5,844 nucleotides of DNA from an uncultured Desulfurobacterium sp. (GTDB taxonomy: Bacteria > Aquificota > Aquificia > Desulfurobacteriales > Desulfurobacteriaceae), in assembly GCA_913055135.1 (NCBI GenBank), contig CAJXJV010000091.1, forward strand, positions 1 to 5,844. Direction: 5' to 3'. This document shows, in pieces, positions 1-5,711 of the stretch (positions within the stretch are counted from its first letter, which is position 1; every line of letters starts with the position of its first letter). Position numbers and translations under genes: made by a program. The notes below the pieces were generated by a model. It was not told where the DNA came from. It made no database searches and worked only from the letters and a program-made list of their open reading frames with translations.

Positions 1-231
1 CTTCCATTTATAGAAAGTTGTTGGGCTTATTCCGAAGTATCTACAGGTTTTTCTGACGTTACCTGTTTTCTTGTAGTATTCGATCCATTTGAGTCTTTTT
101 CTGATGTTTCGGTCTTTTGTTAGGTCAAGTTTCTTTTTTATTCTTCTTCCTGTTTTCAGGGTTTCTTTGAACGCTGTATTTATGCTTGATATATGGAGGG
201 ATGTTCCTTTGAATCTTTTCAATTGTTTCAT
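1..231 (-). CDS. Integrase-type transposase, N-terminal part (runs off the left edge)
   Basis: The minus strand is open from an ATG at 231 to the window edge, giving 77 codons without a stop. The product is very basic. It ends in a helix-turn-helix typical of DDE integrase/transposase proteins of the IS481/IS3 superfamily: a segment around residues 46-77 that reads RLKWIEYYKKTG, then CRYFGISPTTFYKWK, the 'fgIs..tfykW' DNA-recognition signature. This domain binds the ends of the element; the DDE catalytic core would lie to the left, outside the window. A strong Shine-Dalgarno (AAGGAGGTG) precedes the ATG. Whether the gene is intact cannot be judged. Family assignment to IS481 rather than a related integrase-type family is by pattern memory. 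The role as a transposase is fairly secure; the element name is unknown. Confidence 0.78.
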   Translation of the reverse strand, partial: MKQLKRFKGTSLHISSINTAFKETLKTGRRIKKKLDLTKDRNIRKRLKWIEYYKKTGNVRKTCRYFGISPTTFYKWK

Positions 232-232
232 C

Positions 233-283
233 GGTGGACACCTCCTTCCTGTGATTCTCAAATGTTATTGTAAGGTGTCCACC
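233..283 (-). repeat. 11-bp perfect inverted repeat around the transposase ribosome binding site
   Basis: Positions 233-243 (GGTGGACACCT) and 273-283 (AGGTGTCCACC) are exact reverse complements, separated by 29 nt. On the transposase strand the downstream arm contains the AGGTG part of the Shine-Dalgarno and ends 2 nt before the ATG. RNA that includes both arms can fold so that the ribosome site is paired. Each arm is itself nearly palindromic (AGGTG, two bases, CACCT), so the repeats could alternatively be transposase binding sites near the element end. Confidence 0.75.
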
Positions 284-294
284 TTCTGTCTGAA
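267..294 (-). promoter_or_regulatory. Candidate transposase promoter
   Basis: On the minus strand TTCAGA (294-289) and TACAAT (272-267) are separated by 16 nt and resemble sigma-70 -35 and -10 boxes. TACAAT matches the -10 consensus at five of six positions. Initiation about 7 nt downstream would put the transcript start inside the loop of the inverted repeat, so the native mRNA would carry only the downstream arm. This is a pattern match only. Confidence 0.45.
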
Positions 295-396
295 CTTCAA
301 CAGGAGATGAAGAGAGGAGTTGTTTGAACAATTTGCGTAACATCAGCAGGTTATACAAAGTGATAAAATCTACTCGTCAGAATTCCAGCGGCTCTT

Positions 397-400
397 AGGA
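397..400 (+). promoter_or_regulatory. Ribosome binding site deciding the TTG start of alr
   Basis: AGGA lies 7 nt before TTG at 408. The TAG at 396-398 is in the alr frame and touches this site, so no longer N-terminus is possible. The ATG at 400 opens a different frame that closes after 21 codons and does not encode the racemase. Confidence 0.7.
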
Positions 401-407
401 TGGAAAA

Positions 408-1484
408 TTGCTTAGATGGGCAGAAGTTCACCTTGATAGGCTTCTTCACAACTACAGTGAGATAAAAAAACTTTCTAAGAAAAAAAAGATTTTTGCCGTT
501 GTTAAAGCCAACGCTTATGGTCATGGAAGCGTAGAGGTTTCTAAGTTCTTAGAAAAGAACAGTGACGTTTACGGTTTTGCGGTTGCAACTTTTGAAGAAG
601 GAGTAGAGCTCAGAGAGGCAGGAATAGAAAGAGAAATCCTTGTCATGGCCTCCCATCTTGAAGAAGGATACAGGGAAGCTGTCGATTACAATCTGATTCC
701 TGTCATTTTTGATTTTGAGGATTTAAAACTTGTCAAAGAGCTTGGAATTCCTTTCCACATAAAAGTTGATACAGGAATGGGAAGGCTTGGCTTTTTAGAA
801 GATGACCGGGAGAGGTTAATTTTAGAGCTTGATGGTTCAAATGTTGAAGGTGTCATGAGCCACTTCTCTTCAGCTGATGAGGATAAGGAATTTACTCAAA
901 AACAGTTTGAAAAGTTCCTTTTTCTTGCACGTAGAATAGCGCAATTGAAACCAGACATAAAAGTTCACATAGACAACAGTGCAGCTGTTCCAGAGAAGTT
1001 TGACTCCATCCTTACCCATTGCAGAGTTGGACTTGCTCTATATGGTTCAAAACCCTATGAGGGCTATTCAGCCGATTTAAGGCAGGTAATGGAAGTAAAA
1101 GCTAAGGTCATAAGTGTAAAGGAGCTCCCTGCAGATTTTCCCGTCTCTTACTCCAAAACCTACAGAACTTCAAAAAGGGAAAAAGTTGCAGTGATTAGCT
1201 TCGGTTATGCCGATGGTTTGCTAAGAACTCTCTCCAATCGTGGTGAAGTCCTTATAAACGGTATAAGGTGTCCAATAAGGGGAAGAGTCTGCATGGATAT
1301 GACGGTTGTTTCCGTTGAAAAAGTGGACGTCAAAAAGGGTGATACTGCACTCATCAGTGGAGAGGAATTGACCTTCAACGAAATTGCAGAAAAAGCGGGA
1401 ACAATTTCCTATGAAATCATGTGTGATATCAGCCCAAGGGTGAAAAGGATCTACTATGAAGGAGTACAGAGTTTACGAGTTTGA
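408..1484 (+). CDS. alr: Alanine racemase (PLP-dependent)
   Basis: Interconverts L- and D-alanine in the cytoplasm, supplying D-Ala for peptidoglycan. The 358-residue length is normal for the family. The N-terminal TIM barrel carries the PLP lysine K33 in AVVKANAYGHG. R126 lies in VDTGMGRLG, H152 in SHFSSADE, N190 in HIDNSA, and R206 in CRVGLALYG (the arginine that contacts the pyridine nitrogen). The C-terminal beta domain carries the second catalytic base, Y267, in SFGYADG, followed by GRVCMDM (293-299). All key residues are present, so the enzyme should be active. The start is TTG at 408: an in-frame TAG at 396-398 excludes anything further upstream, and AGGA at 397-400 sits 7 nt before TTG. 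It is the first gene of a four-gene plus-strand operon and overlaps prmA by 29 nt. I see no convincing sigma-70 promoter in 310-400. Confidence 0.96.
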   Translation: MLRWAEVHLDRLLHNYSEIKKLSKKKKIFAVVKANAYGHGSVEVSKFLEKNSDVYGFAVATFEEGVELREAGIEREILVMASHLEEGYREAVDYNLIPVIFDFEDLKLVKELGIPFHIKVDTGMGRLGFLEDDRERLILELDGSNVEGVMSHFSSADEDKEFTQKQFEKFLFLARRIAQLKPDIKVHIDNSAAVPEKFDSILTHCRVGLALYGSKPYEGYSADLRQVMEVKAKVISVKELPADFPVSYSKTYRTSKREKVAVISFGYADGLLRTLSNRGEVLINGIRCPIRGRVCMDMTVVSVEKVDVKKGDTALISGEELTFNEIAEKAGTISYEIMCDISPRVKRIYYEGVQSLRV

Positions 1485-2265
1485 AGTGCCGAGAGAAAAG
1501 TTTGAGGTAGTGGAAGAACAGCTTTTTTTCCTTAGGACTCTTGGAACAGAAATAGTTTCTGAGGGAGATAGAGTCAGATTCAAAGCCTATTTTGAAGAGG
1601 AGATTAATCTGCCTGAGGAGATTTCTATATACCTGATTTCTCAATCTTCCTTACAGGAGAGAAACTGGAACGAGGAATGGAAGAAGTACTTTAAGCCTGT
1701 TAAGGTTTCCGAGAGAATCCGGGTGGTTCCATCATGGATGAAAGGGGAATTTCAAGTTCCTGAAGGCTCGGTTCCAATCTATATCTATCCCGGACAGACC
1801 TTTGGAACAGGGACTCACGAGACAACAAAACTATCAATGGGGTTTATTGAAAGGGTTCTAAAACAGGGAGATTCCTTTTTAGACGTTGGATGCGGAAGCG
1901 GTATCCTTTCGATTCTTGCTAAAAAACTTGGAGCTAAAAAGGTTGTTGGCTGTGATATTCAGAAGGAGGTTATCGAGGAGGTTGCATTCAACAGTGAGCT
2001 CAACGAAGTTTCCGGTATAGAAGTCGTTATTGGAAGTATTGAGGATGTTGAAGGCAAATTTGACATTGTTGTTGCAAACATTGAGAAACATCTTTTAGAA
2101 CCTTTAATTCCAGGAATTGTTAAAAAAGCGAAAGGAACTGTTATCTTTTCTGGAATACTGAAAAGCCAGAAAGATGAATTTGTAAAAACCCTTGAGAGAG
2201 CAGGACTTGAACTTCTTGAAGAAGCAGGAGAAAAAGAATGGGTAGCTTTCCTCTGCAGAAAGTAG
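1456..2265 (+). CDS. prmA: Ribosomal protein L11 methyltransferase
   Basis: S-adenosylmethionine-dependent methyltransferase that methylates lysine side chains and the amino terminus of ribosomal protein L11. The 269-residue length is typical of shorter family members. Residues 1-60 form the substrate-recognition N-domain. The linker motif WNEEWKKYFKP is at 71-81, followed by a GTGTHETT segment at 117-124 of the FGTGTH signature. SAM motif I, DVGCGSG, is at 143-149, the acidic ribose ligand D167 in CDIQ, the ANIE motif (family NIL/NIE type) at 207-210, and FSGIL at 231-235. The residue before PG in the FGTGTH region is Y111, where D or E is usual. ATG at 1456 has AAGGA at 1445-1449 with 6-nt spacing and lies inside the last 29 nt of alr, implying translational coupling. 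The 3' end overlaps the PHP gene by 28 nt. Confidence 0.94.
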   Translation: MKEYRVYEFEVPREKFEVVEEQLFFLRTLGTEIVSEGDRVRFKAYFEEEINLPEEISIYLISQSSLQERNWNEEWKKYFKPVKVSERIRVVPSWMKGEFQVPEGSVPIYIYPGQTFGTGTHETTKLSMGFIERVLKQGDSFLDVGCGSGILSILAKKLGAKKVVGCDIQKEVIEEVAFNSELNEVSGIEVVIGSIEDVEGKFDIVVANIEKHLLEPLIPGIVKKAKGTVIFSGILKSQKDEFVKTLERAGLELLEEAGEKEWVAFLCRK

Positions 2266-3071
2266 ATCTCCACAGCCATTCCACAGCTTCTGATGGGACG
2301 TTTTCTCCACGGGAAGTGGTAAGAAAGTCAAAGGAAAAAGGAATTTACATCTTTTCCCTTACAGATCACGATACTGTTTGTGGGGTCAGAGAAGCTATCG
2401 AAGAAGGAAAGAGATTGGGCGTAAAAGTCATTCCCGGTATTGAAGTGACAGCAGATACGTCTTTCCTTGGTGAAGGAAAGATAGAGTTTCACATTTTGGG
2501 TTACTACGTTGATATTGACTCTGAACCTTTGAAGGAACTGACTACCTTTTTTCAGGACTCGAGGAAAAAGAGAAATGAAGAACTCCTATCAAAACTTGAG
2601 GATCTGGGATACAACATTAGTTACGAAGAAATGGTCTCAGAGTATGGGACAAACTTTGGAAAGCCCAACATAGCAAAAGTCTTGATAGACAGGGGTTACT
2701 TTGAAGACAGAGAAGAGGCAATTGATTTCCTTTCTTCTTTAAAAGTCAAAAGAGAAAAGCTTGATTACAGGGAAGTAACCAGGCTTATAGATGAAGCTGG
2801 TGGCATAGCAATCATTGCCCATCCGGTTTCTCTCAAACTTTCATACAGGGAGCTCTATTGCTTTTTAAAATGTGCAAAAAATGAAAGAATCTCAGGACTT
2901 GAAATATTCCATTACAAACACAGACCAGAAGACGTTTTAACGTTCAGGGAGATGTGCGAAAGTTTAGACCTATACTTCACCGGAGGTTCTGATTTTCACG
3001 GCGAGAATAAGCCCTGTATAGAACTTGGATTTATCAACATTACCGTTTCAGATATACATTTCCCCATTTGA
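2238..3071 (+). CDS. PHP-domain phosphoesterase (RnmA/YciV-like nucleotide phosphatase or 5'-3' exoribonuclease)
   Basis: Metal-dependent phosphoesterase of the polymerase-and-histidinol-phosphatase fold. Characterised relatives hydrolyse 3',5'-nucleoside bisphosphates or trim RNA 5' ends (E. coli RnmA). The 277-residue length suits this subfamily. Visible metal ligands are H12, H14 and D19 (DLHSHSTASDG), D43 and H44 (LTDHDT), E69 (PGIEV), H85 (HILGYY), H195 (AHP), and D252 and H254 (SDFHG); the full trinuclear-type set is present. The helical insert between about 95 and 185 is also typical. One departure is N144 in GKPNIAK, where relatives usually have a histidine (RPHIA). ATG at 2238 has AGGAG at 2226-2230, 7 nt upstream, and overlaps the prmA end. 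The exact substrate (pAp-like nucleotides, short RNA or rRNA 5' ends) cannot be told from sequence, so no symbol is given. Confidence 0.88.
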   Translation: MGSFPLQKVDLHSHSTASDGTFSPREVVRKSKEKGIYIFSLTDHDTVCGVREAIEEGKRLGVKVIPGIEVTADTSFLGEGKIEFHILGYYVDIDSEPLKELTTFFQDSRKKRNEELLSKLEDLGYNISYEEMVSEYGTNFGKPNIAKVLIDRGYFEDREEAIDFLSSLKVKREKLDYREVTRLIDEAGGIAIIAHPVSLKLSYRELYCFLKCAKNERISGLEIFHYKHRPEDVLTFREMCESLDLYFTGGSDFHGENKPCIELGFINITVSDIHFPI

Positions 3072-3084
3072 ATAGAGAGGTCTC

Positions 3085-3909
3085 ATGATGGAGAACTTAG
3101 AGAGGCTCATTCAACTTCTCGGGAGATCTCAGTTCGTTTCTGTTCTTACAGGTGCCGGTGTAAGTGCCGAAAGCGGCATTCCTACTTTCAGAGGGAAAGA
3201 TGGTCTCTGGAACAGATACGACCCCACAGAGCTCGCAACACTTGAAGCTTTTGAAGAAAATCCTTTAATGGTCTGGAAGTGGTACCTCTGGAGAATGAGA
3301 CTTATAGCGAAGGCAAACCCCAACCATGCTCATACTGCCCTTGCCGAAATGGAAAGCCTATTTCCTGAATTTCTCCTTATAACCCAGAACGTTGATGGAC
3401 TCCATAGAAGAGCAGGCTCAAAAAGGTTTGTGGAACTCCATGGAAACATCTTTGAAGGAAAGTGCCGATACTGTGGTAAAAGGTACAGCGAGGAGGAGTT
3501 TTCCAGGCTGTTTCCTCTTTCAGATAGGGAATTTCTGAAAAGACTCACAGATGAAGAGTTCAAAGAAAGAGTTTTAGAAGGTCTTAAAGAGGAGGACTTA
3601 CCAAAGTGTCGTTGGTGTGGAAGCTTCATTGGTCCCGGCGTTGTCTGGTTTGGTGAAAGCCTCCCGGAAGATGCTCTTCAAAGAGCTTTCCAGGTAGCAG
3701 AGAAAAGTGAAATCTTTTTCTCCGTTGGAACGTCAGCCGTTGTCCAGCCAGCAGCTTCTCTACCAATAGTTGCAAAGAGAAATGGAGCAGTTTTAGTTGA
3801 GATAAATCCAGAGGAGACTCCGATATCTTCCTACTGCGACTTCGTTTTTCGGGATTCAGCCTCTAAAACTCTACCATCTATTGTTTCAATGCTAAGAGAA
3901 CACAGGTAA
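3085..3909 (+). CDS. NAD-dependent protein deacylase, sirtuin class III (CobB/SIRT5-like)
   Basis: Removes acyl groups from protein lysines using NAD+, giving nicotinamide and O-acyl-ADP-ribose. The 274 residues show the Rossmann motif GAGVSAESGIPTFRG (23-37), QNVDGLH (101-107), catalytic H119 in ELHGN, zinc cysteines C127, C130, C175 and C178, GTSAVVQPAA (215-224) and EINPEETP (239-246). Y67 and R70 form the Y-x-x-R pair that in SIRT5 and E. coli CobB favours acidic acyl groups, so desuccinylase or demalonylase activity is possible (inference). The spacer between the two CxxC pairs is 44 residues, long for a bacterial enzyme, and highly charged. The start is a tandem ATG-ATG; AGAGG at 3076-3080 is 4 nt from the first and 7 nt from the second, so Met2 at 3088 may be used. 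It follows the PHP gene by 13 nt and ends inside the convergent glycosyltransferase gene. Confidence 0.93.
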   Translation: MMENLERLIQLLGRSQFVSVLTGAGVSAESGIPTFRGKDGLWNRYDPTELATLEAFEENPLMVWKWYLWRMRLIAKANPNHAHTALAEMESLFPEFLLITQNVDGLHRRAGSKRFVELHGNIFEGKCRYCGKRYSEEEFSRLFPLSDREFLKRLTDEEFKERVLEGLKEEDLPKCRWCGSFIGPGVVWFGESLPEDALQRAFQVAEKSEIFFSVGTSAVVQPAASLPIVAKRNGAVLVEINPEETPISSYCDFVFRDSASKTLPSIVSMLREHR

Positions 3910-5408
3910 AACTTGTGCTTACCAAGAGAAAATTCTTTTAAAACATTTCCTTCAGGTTTTTCAGAAAGGAAAAGGGAGTTCTCTGGGGGCTTTGAGGAAT
4001 AAGGTAACACATTATCCCTATATTTTTCAACGTAAAAACAGAGCTGGAGATACTTTGTCTTTGCATAGAGAGGATAGTCTTTCGTTATTTCTGCTATTTC
4101 TTTCGCAACTTCTTTGACCGGTGGATATTTGTAATCTGCTATGGATAGATAGTACGAGCTGTAAAATCCTCTAAGGAGAACCATCAAAAACGCAAAGAGA
4201 ATTACAATCGGGGTAAAGTCTATCTTCGGGAGAAAGAAGAAGTAAAAGAGATAGGCAAAAATCAGAAAAACGATTGTCTGTTTGAGTATAAAGGATGGGT
4301 CATGGGTAGCAACCACTCCAGCAACGATCCCTATCGGAACGAGGAATTCCATTGCAAACTGGAGAATGCTCCTTGCTCTCCTGTGTAAGAAAAACTTCTC
4401 TTTCATATAGACCGCAATTGGAATTGCTAAAAGTGGTAAGATAGGCATTGTGTATCTCATCCTTGAACCGGGAAAGAGCCAGTAGATAAGAAAGTTTCCA
4501 GCAAACGTCAGGAGCAGAAAAAGGGTAAGTTTATTGTCAAGTAACTCTTTATAGTTCTCCTTTTCCTTATACAGGTGGAAAAGCACAATCAGTGACCACG
4601 GAAGGGTTGCAAGCAAGAATCTAAAGGGAAAAGAAACGTACCTTTTGACGGTTTCGAGCAAATTAAACTGAGCGGGAGCCCGAGAAGTAACCTCTGAGAA
4701 AAGGGTTTTCAAAGCTTGTTCTGTCGGAACGGCAAGTATCCAGCTAACGAAAGGAACAATTCCTGAAATAAACCCAATTAGATGATTTAAAGAAAAGAGT
4801 CCTTTTAAATCTTTCTTTAAGAAAAAGTAAACAAATACAGCTATCAGGAAAAAGTGAAATGCTGGAAAACCTTTTGTAAGGGCTGCAAGGGAGGTAAAGA
4901 AGTACCCTAAAAACCAGGCTACCTTCTCCCTTTTCTTTTCCATGAAGTAGTACCAGAGAAGAATAGATGATGAAACAAGGAAAGTGAAAAGTGTATCTGG
5001 TTCACACTTTGTTGAATACCCGAAGAGAACCATGAAAAATGTTGGAAATACAACTGCCGAGAAGAGTGCTACTCTTCTTTCGAAAAACTTAGAGGAAAAG
5101 AAGAAGATAAGAACAGAGGTTAGAACAACAGACAGAATAGAGGGAATCCTCAGTGAGAGTTCAGACACAGAATCCAAAACTGTTGAGAAAAGTGCTAAGA
5201 CCCAGTTGTGGAAAGGAGGTTTCTTAAAGTATGGTTCAAGAAGAACAGTTGGCTGAAGGAAGTTGTGAAGCTTCAACATCTCAAAAGTTATTATTCCCCG
5301 TCTTGGCTCTTCATGGTGAAGAACTAATGTCCCAATATTTATCAAGAGCGAAAAAACGAGGAAAATCAGAAAAAGTCCGAAGGTTCTATTTACTATCTCC
5401 TTTTTCAA
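3831..5408 (-). CDS. ArnT/PMT-family membrane glycosyltransferase (GT83-like)
   Basis: Integral inner-membrane GT-C transferase that moves a sugar from a polyprenyl-phosphate carrier onto lipid A or another envelope acceptor on the periplasmic side. The 525 residues contain about 12-13 hydrophobic segments (first at 10-30, last at 399-415), then a soluble tail of about 105 residues, as in ArnT. Family marks are HHEEPRRG at 31-38 (acidic pair in the first outer loop), FKKPP at 61-65, CEPDTLF at 135-141, LTKG at 177-180, LPW at 269-271 and RYTMPILP at 318-325. TTG at 5408 is the start: AGAGGT at 5414-5419 is 5 nt upstream, and later starts would cut the first membrane segment. It overlaps the zinc-ribbon gene by 23 nt at its start and the sirtuin gene by 79 nt at its end. 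Donor and acceptor are unknown; a lipid A or glycan role is inference. Confidence 0.88.
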   Translation of the reverse strand: MKKEIVNRTFGLFLIFLVFSLLINIGTLVLHHEEPRRGIITFEMLKLHNFLQPTVLLEPYFKKPPFHNWVLALFSTVLDSVSELSLRIPSILSVVLTSVLIFFFSSKFFERRVALFSAVVFPTFFMVLFGYSTKCEPDTLFTFLVSSSILLWYYFMEKKREKVAWFLGYFFTSLAALTKGFPAFHFFLIAVFVYFFLKKDLKGLFSLNHLIGFISGIVPFVSWILAVPTEQALKTLFSEVTSRAPAQFNLLETVKRYVSFPFRFLLATLPWSLIVLFHLYKEKENYKELLDNKLTLFLLLTFAGNFLIYWLFPGSRMRYTMPILPLLAIPIAVYMKEKFFLHRRARSILQFAMEFLVPIGIVAGVVATHDPSFILKQTIVFLIFAYLFYFFFLPKIDFTPIVILFAFLMVLLRGFYSSYYLSIADYKYPPVKEVAKEIAEITKDYPLYAKTKYLQLCFYVEKYRDNVLPYSSKPPENSLFLSEKPEGNVLKEFSLGKHKFYLCSLSIETIDGRVLEAESRKTKSQ

Positions 5409-5634
5409 CGGCTACCTCTTTGAAATGCTCGTCTGGAATATCTGGTTTTTCGCCTACAGGATGAAATTCTACCTCAATAGAACCACACTCAGGACATCTG
5501 AAATAACTCATCCACATCTCTTTATCTCCAATAATGTCCCTTATATCGCCTTTTTTGTTTACGTCCCTTGATCCTATGTACTCAAACTCTCCAACATTTC
5601 CACAGGTGCTGCATTTTAAAAGTTTCCTGTACAT
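5386..5634 (-). CDS. Small double-CxxC zinc-ribbon protein, function unknown
   Basis: An 82-residue soluble protein with C8-x2-C11 (KCSTCGN) and C47-x2-C50 (RCPECGS), a spacing expected for a zinc ribbon or rubredoxin-like metal knuckle. Between them lies a charged stretch (residues 22-42) and after them an acidic, Pro-containing tail. I do not recognise a named family. ATG at 5634 is chosen because AAAGGAG (5640-5646) lies 5 nt upstream; an in-frame ATG at 5667 would add 11 residues but lacks a comparable site. The last 23 nt overlap the TTG start of the glycosyltransferase, so the two are probably co-transcribed and translationally coupled. No catalytic motif is visible; it could be a regulatory, chaperone-like or nucleic-acid-binding accessory protein. 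Real gene: likely. Role: unknown. Confidence 0.8.
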   Translation of the reverse strand: MYRKLLKCSTCGNVGEFEYIGSRDVNKKGDIRDIIGDKEMWMSYFRCPECGSIEVEFHPVGEKPDIPDEHFKEVAVEKGDSK

Positions 5635-5657
5635 TATTACTCCTTTAAAACATTTTC

Positions 5658-5685
5658 CTGAGAACAATAATTTCTCTGTTATACT
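5658..5685 (+). promoter_or_regulatory. Candidate promoter for the divergent glycosyltransferase
   Basis: Plus-strand CTGAGA (5658-5663) and TATACT (5680-5685) are separated by 16 nt. TATACT matches the -10 consensus at five of six positions. A start near 5692 would leave a roughly 20-nt leader containing the AGAGGA ribosome site. It overlaps the candidate promoter of the opposite strand, so the two units may compete or be co-regulated. Confidence 0.4.
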
Positions 5686-5696
5686 TCAAATTGCAA
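5667..5696 (-). promoter_or_regulatory. Weak candidate promoter for the zinc-ribbon/glycosyltransferase unit
   Basis: Minus-strand TTGCAA (5696-5691) and AATTAT (5672-5667) are separated by 18 nt, each matching four of six sigma-70 consensus bases. It lies in the only non-coding gap upstream of this unit, which is the main reason to consider it. Confidence 0.25.
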
Positions 5697-5711
5697 CTTT
5701 AAGAGGAAGAA

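Noticed and set aside
89..310. Plus-strand open frame of 73 codons opposite the transposase
   Set aside because: Its Phe/Leu/Ser-rich product is the expected antisense reading of a Lys/Arg-rich transposase.
125..358. Minus-strand open frame of 77 codons overlapping the transposase start
   Set aside because: It is out of frame with the transposase, has no good ribosome site, and runs across the inverted repeat; the frame starting at 231 has a clear helix-turn-helix and Shine-Dalgarno.
324..369. TTGAAC (324-329) with TATACA (352-357), or TAAAAT (364-369), as an alr promoter
   Set aside because: Spacing of 22 nt is too long for the first pair, and no -35-like box lies at a proper distance from the second.
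400..465. ATG at 400 as the start of a gene
   Set aside because: That frame closes after 21 codons, and the racemase frame is the one starting with TTG at 408.
3901..3917. Small inverted repeat (7 bp with one G-U pair, AAA loop) spanning the sirtuin stop codon
   Set aside because: No T-run follows it on the plus strand, and on the minus strand it lies inside the glycosyltransferase coding sequence, so it is not a convincing terminator.
3924..3942. AAGAG-AAAA-TTCTT followed by TT as a possible terminator for the plus operon
   Set aside because: The stem is only 5 weak pairs with a short T stretch, inside the opposite gene; an AT-rich coding sequence gives such patterns by chance.
4984..5464. 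Two plus-strand open frames opposite the glycosyltransferase
   Set aside because: They are antisense to a well-supported membrane protein, with no motif and no ribosome site worth noting.
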